Below, one piece after another: positions 8,405 through 15,755 of a stretch of 64,000 nucleotides of DNA. Below the pieces are notes generated by a model. It did no database searches and was not told the origin of the DNA. It saw only the letters and a list, made by a program, of their open reading frames with translations. Each line of letters opens with the position of its first letter. Position 1 is the stretch's first letter. This stretch comes from Candidatus Nitrosopumilus sp. SW (lineage in GTDB: Archaea; Thermoproteota; Nitrososphaeria; Nitrososphaerales; Nitrosopumilaceae). The stretch covers positions 1,341,687 through 1,405,686 of the forward strand of contig NZ_CP035425.1 of the NCBI RefSeq assembly GCF_006740685.1, read 5' to 3'. A program made the position numbers and the translations under genes.

Positions 8405-9430
8405 ATGGATTGGGGATTAAAAAACAGACTCTCTCGTATAATTAAACCACATAATAATCGCGCACTAATGTTAGCAGTTGATCATGGATATTTTCTTGGA
8501 CCTACCGAAAAATTAGAAAATCCAAAAAAGGTGATTGCACCTTTGCTGAAACATTGTGATTCTTTGATGTTAACTAGAGGTGTTCAAAGAACATCTGTTC
8601 CTGCAGAAACTGACACTCCTATGGTACTTCGTGTATCTGGAGGTTCTAGTATTATTGGTGATGATTTGTCCCAAGAAGATATCACAGTATCTATCCAAGA
8701 TGCAATTAGACTAAATGCCAGCGCTCTTGCAATGTCTATCTTTGTAGGCTCAAAATATGAATATCAAACAGTTGTAAATCTAGGAAAACTAGTCAGCGAA
8801 GCAGAACAATACGGAATTCCTGTCTTGGCTGTCACTGCAGTTGGAAAAGAATTAGGAAAAGACGCAAGATATCTTTCCTTAGCCTGTAGAATGGCAGCTG
8901 AACAAGGAGCACATATTGTAAAAACATACTATTGTGAAAACTTTGAAAAAGTTGTTGAATCCTGTCCTGTGCCAATTATTGTTGCAGGAGGAAAGAAAAT
9001 TCCAGAACGTGATGCATTACAACTAACTTACAACGCTGTAAAGGCAGGAGCTGTGGGTGTTGATATGGGACGAAACATCTGGCAATCTGAACATCCTGTT
9101 GCTATGATTAGAGCAACAAGAGCAATCATTCATCAAAATGCAAATGTTGATCAGGCTTTCAAATTATACAAACAATTCTCAAACGAAGAACCAAACAAAA
9201 AACGAAAATCAAAAGGCAAGAACCCTAATCAAAACAAATCAAAAGGCAAGAACCCTAATCAAAACAAATCAAAAGGCAAGAACCCTAATCAAAACAAATC
9301 AAAAGGCAAGAACCCTAATCAAAACAAATCAAAAGGCAAGAACCCTAATCAAAACAAATCAAAAGGCAAGAACCCTAATCAAAACAAATCAAACAAACCA
9401 CAAAATAATCCTCAACCAAAAAAGAACTAA
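8405..9430 (+). CDS. Class I aldolase of the DhnA/LsrF/ADH-synthase family with repeat tail
   Basis: Residues 1-260 form a DhnA-type (COG1830) class I aldolase: AVDHG near 25-28, the Schiff-base lysine in HIVKTYY (K173), and phosphate-binding IIVAGGKK and GVDMGRNIW. Archaeal members act as fructose-bisphosphate aldolase or as 2-amino-3,7-dideoxyheptulosonate synthase of the alternative shikimate route; neither can be chosen here. After residue ~260, where family members normally end, a strongly basic tail of about 80 residues follows, made of six identical copies of a KGKNPNQNKS-type decapeptide. The tail is low-complexity and probably disordered. The stop lies next to that of the convergent gene at 9432. 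Confidence 0.88.
   Translation: MDWGLKNRLSRIIKPHNNRALMLAVDHGYFLGPTEKLENPKKVIAPLLKHCDSLMLTRGVQRTSVPAETDTPMVLRVSGGSSIIGDDLSQEDITVSIQDAIRLNASALAMSIFVGSKYEYQTVVNLGKLVSEAEQYGIPVLAVTAVGKELGKDARYLSLACRMAAEQGAHIVKTYYCENFEKVVESCPVPIIVAGGKKIPERDALQLTYNAVKAGAVGVDMGRNIWQSEHPVAMIRATRAIIHQNANVDQAFKLYKQFSNEEPNKKRKSKGKNPNQNKSKGKNPNQNKSKGKNPNQNKSKGKNPNQNKSKGKNPNQNKSKGKNPNQNKSNKPQNNPQPKKN
9211..9390 (+). repeat. Six perfect tandem copies of a 30-bp unit
   Basis: The unit starts AAAAGGCAAGAACCCTAATC and repeats at 9211, 9241, 9271, 9301, 9331 and 9361 without a single base difference. It lies in frame within the aldolase tail and encodes a basic Asn/Lys/Gln-rich decapeptide. Absence of silent changes implies recent expansion or ongoing homogenisation. 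Confidence 0.98.
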
Positions 9431-9431
9431 C

Positions 9432-9836
9432 TCATCCATTGATCTTTGACAGATGGATGTGAGCAATTTTCCATGTTGGCTGCTTTACTAAAACAAAAGT
9501 CGCTCTTCCATGGATTTCCATGTGCTCTCCAGTGTATGCCTTTGTGTCTACTAACATTCCTTTTTGGTTTAATTCCATTGCAACAACTGCTGAATCTCCA
9601 AAAATACTGATTTTTGGATTTTTTATCTCATAACTGTAATCTGAAATACTGACAAACTTGAGTTCTTCTAACTCTATGGTATTTTGGTAATCTTTGAGAT
9701 CATATGGTGGTAAGTCACTAAAACTAGAAAATTTGGGATCGTTTAGATGAATGTCTCTCAGAATAGATGTATCCTTTGTAATTCCTGCTTGAAATAATGC
9801 TTCAATCACTTTGATAATCTCTTCACTGTCTGACAA
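9432..9836 (-). CDS. SnoaL/NTF2-like protein
   Basis: A 134-aa soluble protein whose layout (helical N-terminus EEIIKVIEALFQAG, then alternating strands with FGDSAVVAMEL, GRATFVLVKQ and WKIAHIHLS) is that of the SnoaL/DUF4440 branch of the NTF2 fold. Members are small pocketed proteins acting as isomerases, hydrolases or stress-associated binding proteins. The closing tryptophan-Lys-Ile-Ala-His pattern is typical. It converges on the repeat-tailed aldolase. Fold call moderately firm, function unknown. Confidence 0.7.
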   Translation of the reverse strand: MSDSEEIIKVIEALFQAGITKDTSILRDIHLNDPKFSSFSDLPPYDLKDYQNTIELEELKFVSISDYSYEIKNPKISIFGDSAVVAMELNQKGMLVDTKAYTGEHMEIHGRATFVLVKQPTWKIAHIHLSKING

Positions 9837-9919
9837 AACTATCTTTTGAATGTGAAAATAATCAGTTTAAGTCTTCTGCACAAATTGAGACAAAATTCTG
9901 ATTATTCTTTAGATAATCT

Positions 9920-9930
9920 TTATTAATTAT
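9920..9930 (+). promoter_or_regulatory. Putative TATA box for the ilvB leader transcript
   Basis: The stretch TTTATTAATTA is A/T-rich and placed so that a start about 25 nt downstream would fall near 9950, just before the mini-ORF at 9955. No comparable box is seen directly before the ilvB start, which favours a transcript with a leader of about 95 nt. Inferred from position only. Confidence 0.4.
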
Positions 9931-9954
9931 AGATTGATTGTTTTTTTGATTTCA

Positions 9955-10014
9955 ATGAGCACAAGATTAGATGTAATGTTTGGCAAAGAATTGCCAGTTG
10001 TCCTAGCACTGTAA
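9955..10014 (+). CDS. Leader mini-ORF upstream of ilvB (19 codons)
   Basis: ATG at 9955 opens a 19-codon frame ending at TAA 10012-10014, not in frame with ilvB. Its product, MSTRLDVMFGKELPVVLAL, contains four leucines written with four different codons (TTA, TTG, CTA, CTG) and three valines, ending in VVLAL. This resembles the leader peptides that sense branched-chain amino acids before bacterial ilv/leu operons. The stop codon lies within the loop of a hairpin at 10005-10022. Translation is not proven; a chance ORF in a non-coding leader is the alternative. Confidence 0.4.
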   Translation: MSTRLDVMFGKELPVVLAL

Positions 10015-10022
10015 AGTGTGCT
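10005..10022 (+). promoter_or_regulatory. Hairpin at the end of the ilvB leader mini-ORF
   Basis: AGCAC (10005-10009) and GTGCT (10018-10022) pair perfectly across an 8-nt loop that contains the mini-ORF stop. A short T-run follows at 10027-10030. It could be an attenuator-like structure or a simple operator. The stem is only 5 bp, so the case is weak alone. Confidence 0.4.
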
Positions 10023-10045
10023 CAAGATTTTAACACATTAAAATT

Positions 10046-11761
10046 ATGGAGAGAAATTTGATGAATAATATGGAAAATATGATTGGTGCAAAGGCCTTGA
10101 TGACTGCAATGGAAAAAGAAGGTGTCAAGGAAGTATTTGGTTTACCGGGAGGCGCAAACCTTCCAATGTATGATGAATTTGCTAGATGTAATATTAGACA
10201 CATTTTGGCAAGACATGAACAGTCTGCAGCACATATGGCTGATGGTTTTGGAAGAGTAAGCAGAAAACCTGGGGTCTGTTTTGCCACCTCTGGACCTGGA
10301 GCAACTAACATTCTAACTGGTATCGCAACAGCACAAGCTGATTCTGCACCAATGGTTGCAATTACTGGACAAGTTCCTACTCCGATGATTGGTAAAGATG
10401 CATTTCAAGAAAGTGATATTATTGGAATGGCAAACCCTGTTGTAAAATATGCCTTTCAGCCAAGACATGCTTCTGAAATCCCCGAAGTTGTAAAGAAAGG
10501 ATTTTTCATTGCAGAAACTGGCAGACCTGGACCTGTTTTAATTGACATTCCAAAAGATGTACAACAAAATGAATCTGAAATGGTTTTCCCTGATGAATTT
10601 AAAATTCAAGGTTATCATCCTTGGGCTGATCCAGACATTGTTGCAGTAGAAAAAGCAATTGATATGTTAATGCATGCTCAAAAACCTGTAATCTTAGCTG
10701 GTGGTGGAACAATCATCTCGTCAGCTTTTGCTGAATTACAAGCTGTTGCTGAAGCATTAATGCTTCCTGTAGTAACTACATTCAAAGGAAAAGGTGCATT
10801 TCCTGAAAATCATCCTTTGTGTTTGGGTCCTATTGGAATGCATGGACATGCAGAAGCAAACAAAATCATGTCTGAGGCTGACTGTGTCTTAGCAATTGGA
10901 ACTCGATTCTCTGATAGGTCTGTTGGAACTTTTGAAGAATTTGAGAAAAATCTCAAGATTATTCATATGGATGTTGATCCTGCTGAAATTGGTAAAAACC
11001 AAACAGCACAACTTGCAGTAGTTGGAGATGTACAGATGAATCTCAGAATTATGGTAAAATTACTTTTGCAAAAAGCTATCAAAAAAACTGAAGAAACCCC
11101 TTGGGTAAAACATGTAAAAGAAACCAAATCTTACTGGCAAGAAAATTTGAAACTTCATCCAGGTGAAATGGGTGCAGCTAAACTCTTACGTAAACTCCGA
11201 GAAATCTTGCCAAAAGAATCAATCATTACTACTGAAGTGGGACAACACCAAATGTGGGCATCATTATTTTATGATGTGATTCAACCTGGAACTTTCTTTA
11301 GCTCTACTGGACTTGGTACTATGGGTTGGGGATTTCCAGCTGCAATTGGTGCCAAAGTTGCAAAACCTGATGTTCCTGTTGTAGATATTGCTGGTGATGG
11401 AAGTTTTGCAATGACTGAAAACTCTCTTGCAACTGCTGTACTAGAAGACATTCCAGTAATTGTATTTGTGATGAACAATTTTACATTGGGAATGGTAGCT
11501 CAATGGCAAAGAACTTTCTATGATAGAAGAATGATTGGTGTAGACCAAGGAAAATATTGTCCTGATTATGTTAAACTTGCAGAATCTTATGGCGCACAAG
11601 GAATACGAGCAGAATCCATGGATGAACTTGATAAAGCAGTTAGAGACGCATTGAGTAGTGATGTTGCAACTGTAATTGATATTCCAATTGATCCTGAAGA
11701 AGATGTATTGCCATTTGTAGCACCTGGAACTTCGCTCAAGGACATGATCTTACCATCATAG
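10046..11761 (+). CDS. ilvB: Acetolactate synthase large (catalytic) subunit
   Basis: A thiamine-diphosphate enzyme of 571 aa that condenses two pyruvates, or pyruvate with 2-oxobutyrate, in the first common step of valine, leucine and isoleucine synthesis. The N-terminal TPP domain has GLPGGANLPMYDEF and the catalytic-Glu motif ARHEQSAAHMADGFGR; the central domain is FAD/DHS-like; the C-terminal domain has the Mg-TPP motif GDGSFAMTENSLATAV with a downstream Asn pair. Start codons at 10046 and 10061 are both possible; the product is full length either way. The regulatory subunit ilvN follows 9 nt later, then leuA and leuB. Confidence 0.95.
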   Translation: MERNLMNNMENMIGAKALMTAMEKEGVKEVFGLPGGANLPMYDEFARCNIRHILARHEQSAAHMADGFGRVSRKPGVCFATSGPGATNILTGIATAQADSAPMVAITGQVPTPMIGKDAFQESDIIGMANPVVKYAFQPRHASEIPEVVKKGFFIAETGRPGPVLIDIPKDVQQNESEMVFPDEFKIQGYHPWADPDIVAVEKAIDMLMHAQKPVILAGGGTIISSAFAELQAVAEALMLPVVTTFKGKGAFPENHPLCLGPIGMHGHAEANKIMSEADCVLAIGTRFSDRSVGTFEEFEKNLKIIHMDVDPAEIGKNQTAQLAVVGDVQMNLRIMVKLLLQKAIKKTEETPWVKHVKETKSYWQENLKLHPGEMGAAKLLRKLREILPKESIITTEVGQHQMWASLFYDVIQPGTFFSSTGLGTMGWGFPAAIGAKVAKPDVPVVDIAGDGSFAMTENSLATAVLEDIPVIVFVMNNFTLGMVAQWQRTFYDRRMIGVDQGKYCPDYVKLAESYGAQGIRAESMDELDKAVRDALSSDVATVIDIPIDPEEDVLPFVAPGTSLKDMILPS

Positions 11762-11770
11762 TGATTTATC

Positions 11771-12256
11771 ATGTGGGCAATTCTCTCTATCTTAGTTGAA
11801 AACAAACCAGGAATTTTGTTTAAAGTAACACACCTATTTCGTGCAAGAGACTTTAACATTGATAGTATCTCTGTAGGTGTAACTGACAATCCTGAATACT
11901 CTAAAATGACAATTACTACCTATGGAGATGAAAAACAGATAGATCAAATCGTAAAACAACTCGATAAAATGATTGATACTGTCAAAGTAGAGCGTTTAGA
12001 TGAGCACAAAACCGTCTATAGAGAACTGAGTATTTTTAAGATTAAACTAAGTAATGCTAATGACAGTATGGAAATAAACAAATTGACAAATGCATATGGT
12101 GGCAAAGTACATGATGTCAAAAAGGACTCTATCATGGTAGAATTAACTGCAACTCCTGATCAAATCAAAGCATTTGAGGAATTAGCAAAACCATTTGGAA
12201 TAATTGATGTTGCAAGAACTGGTGTTGCTGCCTTACAAAGGAGTGGTGCTGAATGA
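11771..12256 (+). CDS. ilvN: Acetolactate synthase small (regulatory) subunit
   Basis: A 161-aa protein with an N-terminal ACT domain (LSILVENKPGILFKVTHLF, residues ~4-22) and a C-terminal ALS-small domain. It binds valine or another branched-chain end product and both activates and feedback-regulates IlvB. The length matches the usual ~160 aa. Its stop overlaps the start of leuA in an ATGA arrangement (12253-12256), so translation of the two is probably coupled. Confidence 0.95.
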   Translation: MWAILSILVENKPGILFKVTHLFRARDFNIDSISVGVTDNPEYSKMTITTYGDEKQIDQIVKQLDKMIDTVKVERLDEHKTVYRELSIFKIKLSNANDSMEINKLTNAYGGKVHDVKKDSIMVELTATPDQIKAFEELAKPFGIIDVARTGVAALQRSGAE

Positions 12257-13767
12257 AAGTTAGAATATTTGATACCACCTTAAGAGATGGAGAACAAACA
12301 ATTGGTGTATCCTTATCTCCAGATCAAAAATTATCTATTGCAAAAAAACTTGATGAATTAGGAGTAGATGCAATAGAAGCAGGATTTCCTGTAATCTCTG
12401 ATGGTGAATTAAAAGCAGTAAAGATGATTACTTCTGAAGGATTGTCTTGTGAGATTGCAGGATTGACAAGAACAATCAAAAAAGATATTGACGCTGCAGT
12501 TGATGCTGGATTAAACTATATTCATACATTCATTGCAACTTCTGATATTCACTTGGAACATAAACTCCAAATGACTAGAGAACAAGCATTAGAAAAGGCA
12601 ATTGAAGCAGTAGAATATGGCAAGTCTCGTGGCCTTCAGGTGGAATTTTCTGCTGAAGATGCTTCAAGAACTGATAGAGAGTTTTTGAAAAAAGTATTTG
12701 GTGAAGTTGCAAAAGCAGGTGCTGATAGAGTGAACATTCCTGATACTGTTGGTTATTCCACCCCTGAATATATGGCACAAATTACAAAGGACACAATCGA
12801 AGCTACAAAACTTCCAGTCAGTGTTCATTGTCATAATGATTTTGGATTAGCTGTTGCAAATTCTTTGGCTGGAATTCATGCAGGAGCTGCATGTGCTCAT
12901 GTCACAATCAATGGCATTGGTGAACGAGCAGGTAATGCATCACTAGAAGAACTTTCTATGGCACTCAAATGTTTGCCACATGAACAAAAGTATGAGACCA
13001 ACATCAAATCTGAATTAATCTATGAAACCTCTAGATATATCTCAAAGACTGTGGGCATAATTGTCCAGCCTAACAAGGCTATTGTTGGCGCAAATGCATT
13101 TGGTCATGAATCAGGAATCCATACTCATGGTGTGTTGAATAATCCTCTAACATACGAGCCAATTAGTCCTGAACTTGTTGGAAGAAAAAGATGGCTTCAG
13201 GTTGGAAAGCATGCAGGTGTACATGGAATGAATGCAATGTTGGCTGAATATGGTGTAAAACCAACTGAAGAGCAATCAAAACAAATCTTAGACAAAGTCA
13301 AAGTAATTGGTGATCAGGGAAAACAACTCACTGATGTAGAATTATTGTCAATTGCAAGTGAAGTAATGGGTGATAAGGATCTTAAACGAATTGTGCAATT
13401 AACTGGATTTTCAGTATCTACTGGAATTGGAACAATGCCTTATGCATTTGTAAAATTAAATGTAGATGGTGAGGATCATGTTGGTACTGATTATGGTGTT
13501 GGCCCAGTTGATGCTGCACTTAATGCAATCCAAAAAGTTACTGGAAAACTTTCTGAAATCCGAATCAAAGATTATGGATTAGCATCTATATCTGGTGGTT
13601 CTGGTGCTTTATGTGAGGTTACTGTTAAAGTAGAAGATGCCTTAGGAAACAAAGTTTCAGCAAAATCTGTAGGTGAAGATATTGTTACTACTTCTGTCAA
13701 AGCAGTTATTGACGCTATTAACAGAATAATGCTCAAAAAATTACTTCAAGAAAAACAGATAAGTTAA
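12253..13767 (+). CDS. leuA: 2-isopropylmalate synthase
   Basis: A 504-aa DRE-TIM metallolyase: the RDGEQ motif sits at ~11-15, the metal-binding SVHCHNDFG lies near residue 195, and NGIGERAGNASLEE follows. The C-terminal ~120 residues make the LeuA allosteric dimer domain, where leucine binds. It condenses acetyl-CoA with 2-oxoisovalerate in the first committed step of leucine synthesis. Citramalate synthase (CimA) and homocitrate synthase share this architecture; the position between ilvN and a leuB-type dehydrogenase favours LeuA. The first codon overlaps the ilvN stop. Confidence 0.9.
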   Translation: MKVRIFDTTLRDGEQTIGVSLSPDQKLSIAKKLDELGVDAIEAGFPVISDGELKAVKMITSEGLSCEIAGLTRTIKKDIDAAVDAGLNYIHTFIATSDIHLEHKLQMTREQALEKAIEAVEYGKSRGLQVEFSAEDASRTDREFLKKVFGEVAKAGADRVNIPDTVGYSTPEYMAQITKDTIEATKLPVSVHCHNDFGLAVANSLAGIHAGAACAHVTINGIGERAGNASLEELSMALKCLPHEQKYETNIKSELIYETSRYISKTVGIIVQPNKAIVGANAFGHESGIHTHGVLNNPLTYEPISPELVGRKRWLQVGKHAGVHGMNAMLAEYGVKPTEEQSKQILDKVKVIGDQGKQLTDVELLSIASEVMGDKDLKRIVQLTGFSVSTGIGTMPYAFVKLNVDGEDHVGTDYGVGPVDAALNAIQKVTGKLSEIRIKDYGLASISGGSGALCEVTVKVEDALGNKVSAKSVGEDIVTTSVKAVIDAINRIMLKKLLQEKQIS

Positions 13768-13793
13768 TCTCAAAACTCTGACAAAGTGATCGT

Positions 13794-14807
13794 ATGTATA
13801 AAATCTCATTAATTACTGGTGATGGAATTGGACCTGAATTATCTGAATCTGCAATTTCTGTATTGACCACCATTAACGATAAACTTGATTTGAAATTTGA
13901 CATAACGAAATTATCTGCAGGAGATAAGGCATTAGAACAAACAGGAAAAGCATTACCTGATGAAACAATTAATGCAATAAAACAATCCGATGCCTGTATG
14001 AAGGCACCTGTTGGAGAAAGTGCCGCTGATGTAATTGTTGTTTTAAGAAGAATGCTTGATCTTTATGCTAATATCCGACCTGCAAAATCTTATCCACATA
14101 TGCCTGCATTGCGTGATGATATTGATATGGTAATTGTTAGAGAAAATACTGAGGATCTTTACACTGGAAAAGAATTCAGTTTGGGCGATGCTGCAGTAGC
14201 TTTGAGAATAATTTCTGAAAATGCATCAAAGAGAATTGCAAAATATGCATTTGAAGCTGCAAAACAAAGAAATTCAAAGAAAAAAGTTACCTGTGTTCAT
14301 AAATCAAATGTTATGCGAGTTACAGATGGATTGTTTTCAAAAGCTTGTACTGAAGTATCAAAAGACTACCCTGACATCAAATTTGAACAAATGTATGTTG
14401 ATGCATGTGCAATGAACTTAATCCGACAACCTCAAGAATTTGATGTTGTAGTCACTACAAATCTATTTGGTGATATCTTGTCTGACGAATCTTCTCAAGT
14501 TGTTGGTGGATTGGGTATGGCTCCAGCTGCAAATATTGGTGATAACTTTGCATTGTTTGAACCAGTACATGGTGCTGCGTTTGATATTGCAGGACAAAAT
14601 ATTGCAAATCCTTCGTCGTTCTTACTTTCAATTAAAATGATGCTTGATTGGCTTGGAACAAAACACAATGATTCAAAATGTTTTGAAGTTGGCCAAAAAT
14701 TAGAATCTACGATATTTGATTTAGTAAAAACTGGAATCAAAACAAAAGATATTGGTGGAGACAAAACTACTTCTGAATTTACAAAACAGATAACTGATAA
14801 CCTCTAA
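13794..14807 (+). CDS. leuB: 3-isopropylmalate dehydrogenase
   Basis: A 337-aa beta-decarboxylating dehydrogenase. GDGIGPEL lies at ~9-16, a substrate-binding RRMLDLYANIRPAKS segment near 84-98, the VRENTEDLY segment near 115 and the NAD motif EPVHGAAFDIAGQNIANP near 255. It oxidises and decarboxylates 3-isopropylmalate to 2-oxoisocaproate. Homoisocitrate and isocitrate dehydrogenases are close relatives, and the RRMLDLYANIRP context with neighbouring leuA supports the leucine role. leuC and leuD are not in the window. The gene overlaps the convergent membrane zinc protein by 4 nt. Confidence 0.88.
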   Translation: MYKISLITGDGIGPELSESAISVLTTINDKLDLKFDITKLSAGDKALEQTGKALPDETINAIKQSDACMKAPVGESAADVIVVLRRMLDLYANIRPAKSYPHMPALRDDIDMVIVRENTEDLYTGKEFSLGDAAVALRIISENASKRIAKYAFEAAKQRNSKKKVTCVHKSNVMRVTDGLFSKACTEVSKDYPDIKFEQMYVDACAMNLIRQPQEFDVVVTTNLFGDILSDESSQVVGGLGMAPAANIGDNFALFEPVHGAAFDIAGQNIANPSSFLLSIKMMLDWLGTKHNDSKCFEVGQKLESTIFDLVKTGIKTKDIGGDKTTSEFTKQITDNL

Positions 14808-15160
14808 TCTTTTCGCTTCTTTACATCTGATTTTGGTGGATTTAGTGACCAAAAAAACATGGCCAAACACACTGGAATCAAAATTAGAACTGCCGCAACA
14901 ACTGATATTACATAAAATCCTCCTTCTAATCCTGGCATAAATGGTCCTGGAAAAACTGCATAAAACCACAAAAATCCAATAAAAACAAAGACTAGCCTGT
15001 TTTTTCTTACTAGTTGCTTTACACTTAATTTTCTTTTGTGAATGTAGCATTCCTTACAACGCGTTCTATCATCTATCATACATGATGTACAACAATTCTT
15101 CTCACAAAAGTAACAAACTCTATCTCCAAAACTTGAACCGCAAAAATCACATTTGTACAC
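14804..15160 (-). CDS. Zinc-ribbon membrane protein, 118 aa
   Basis: The N-terminal ~45 residues carry eight cysteines in paired CxxC-like spacing (CDFCGSSF, CYFCEKNC, CTSC, CKEC), a double zinc-binding treble clef. Two hydrophobic helices follow, about residues 54-72 (LVFVFIGFLWFYAVF) and 80-105, then a basic tail. It should sit in the membrane with the zinc module facing the cytoplasm. It overlaps the leuB stop by 4 nt. Function unknown; zinc-ribbon-plus-TM proteins are common in archaea. Confidence 0.7.
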   Translation of the reverse strand: MYKCDFCGSSFGDRVCYFCEKNCCTSCMIDDRTRCKECYIHKRKLSVKQLVRKNRLVFVFIGFLWFYAVFPGPFMPGLEGGFYVISVVAAVLILIPVCLAMFFWSLNPPKSDVKKRKD

Positions 15161-15239
15161 TAGATTAGATCTGATTCTTTGAATTTATCTCTTTTTCAAA
15201 TTACCAATTTTTATTAATCGGATTTTGGATGAATCTTTA

Positions 15240-15371
15240 ATGGCAAAATGTTGTATTTGTAAACTTGTTGAAGGTACACTCAAAATTAAGGAAGGTAACC
15301 CCAAATACAAAGGAAAACCTATCTGTAAAGAATGCCAGGGTTATCGGAAACTATTGTTAGAAACAAAATAA
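15240..15371 (+). CDS. 43-aa CxxC/CxxC zinc-binding mini-protein
   Basis: ATG at 15240 opens 43 codons with a start-proximal KCCICK and a later PICKECQGY, giving a two-knuckle zinc ribbon separated by about 24 residues. The ORF ends at 15371, one base before the stop of the convergent gene at 15373. Cysteine spacing and basic composition support a real small protein, perhaps nucleic-acid binding. Confidence 0.6.
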   Translation: MAKCCICKLVEGTLKIKEGNPKYKGKPICKECQGYRKLLLETK

Positions 15372-15372
15372 T

Positions 15373-15618
15373 CTATTCAGATTTTGGTTTATTCTTTTCT
15401 GCCCACTCTTCATACATTTTGATTAGTTCATCCACATCTTTCCCATCTTCAGAATATGTTACAATTACTCCAAAGTTTCCTTTTTTATCATGACCTCTGG
15501 CAAAATACCCCCAAAAAGAATCTGGTAGTTTTTGAAAACTATTTGAATCATGTGAAACTCCAATCAGATTATTTCCTATGACTTCAACGACTTTTTTTGC
15601 ATCTTCTTGTTCTATCAT
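15373..15618 (-). CDS. Hypothetical protein, 81 aa
   Basis: A soluble alpha/beta protein: N-terminal helix EDAKKVVEVIG, central strand GNFGVIVTYSEDG and a closing helix ELIKMYEEWAEKNKPKSE. No cysteine pair, signal peptide or membrane segment is present. An A/T-rich element (about 15625-15645) and a hairpin at 15677-15699 lie upstream. Function unknown. Confidence 0.65.
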   Translation of the reverse strand: MIEQEDAKKVVEVIGNNLIGVSHDSNSFQKLPDSFWGYFARGHDKKGNFGVIVTYSEDGKDVDELIKMYEEWAEKNKPKSE

Positions 15619-15676
15619 GAATTAATGTAATTTTATTACAATAAAAATCTGAATGACTATGGACTTAGTTTGACTG

Positions 15677-15699
15677 TTAACCGCCTGATTAGCGGCTAA
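15677..15699. repeat. Short inverted repeat between two minus-strand genes
   Basis: TTAACCGC and GCGGCTAA pair with one mismatch around the 7-nt loop CTGATTA. The element stands 59 nt upstream of the 15618 start and 57 nt beyond the stop of the large secreted protein gene, so it may be an operator or part of a transcription end. Two direct copies of TTGTATTTAG lie near 15712-15733. Confidence 0.6.
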
Positions 15700-15755
15700 T
15701 TTCATGTATTTTGTATTTAGATCTTGTATTTAGGGATTGATCAAAGAGTTTAGAA

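Noticed and set aside
9211-9390. Could the 30-bp repeats be a CRISPR array?
   Set aside because: There are no spacers between the units; copies are back to back and in frame with a gene.
9138-9449. A 103-codon open frame across the aldolase tail in the +3 frame
   Set aside because: It is a shifted reading of the 30-bp repeats, giving a repetitive peptide; the aldolase frame continues a conserved enzyme and explains the sequence.
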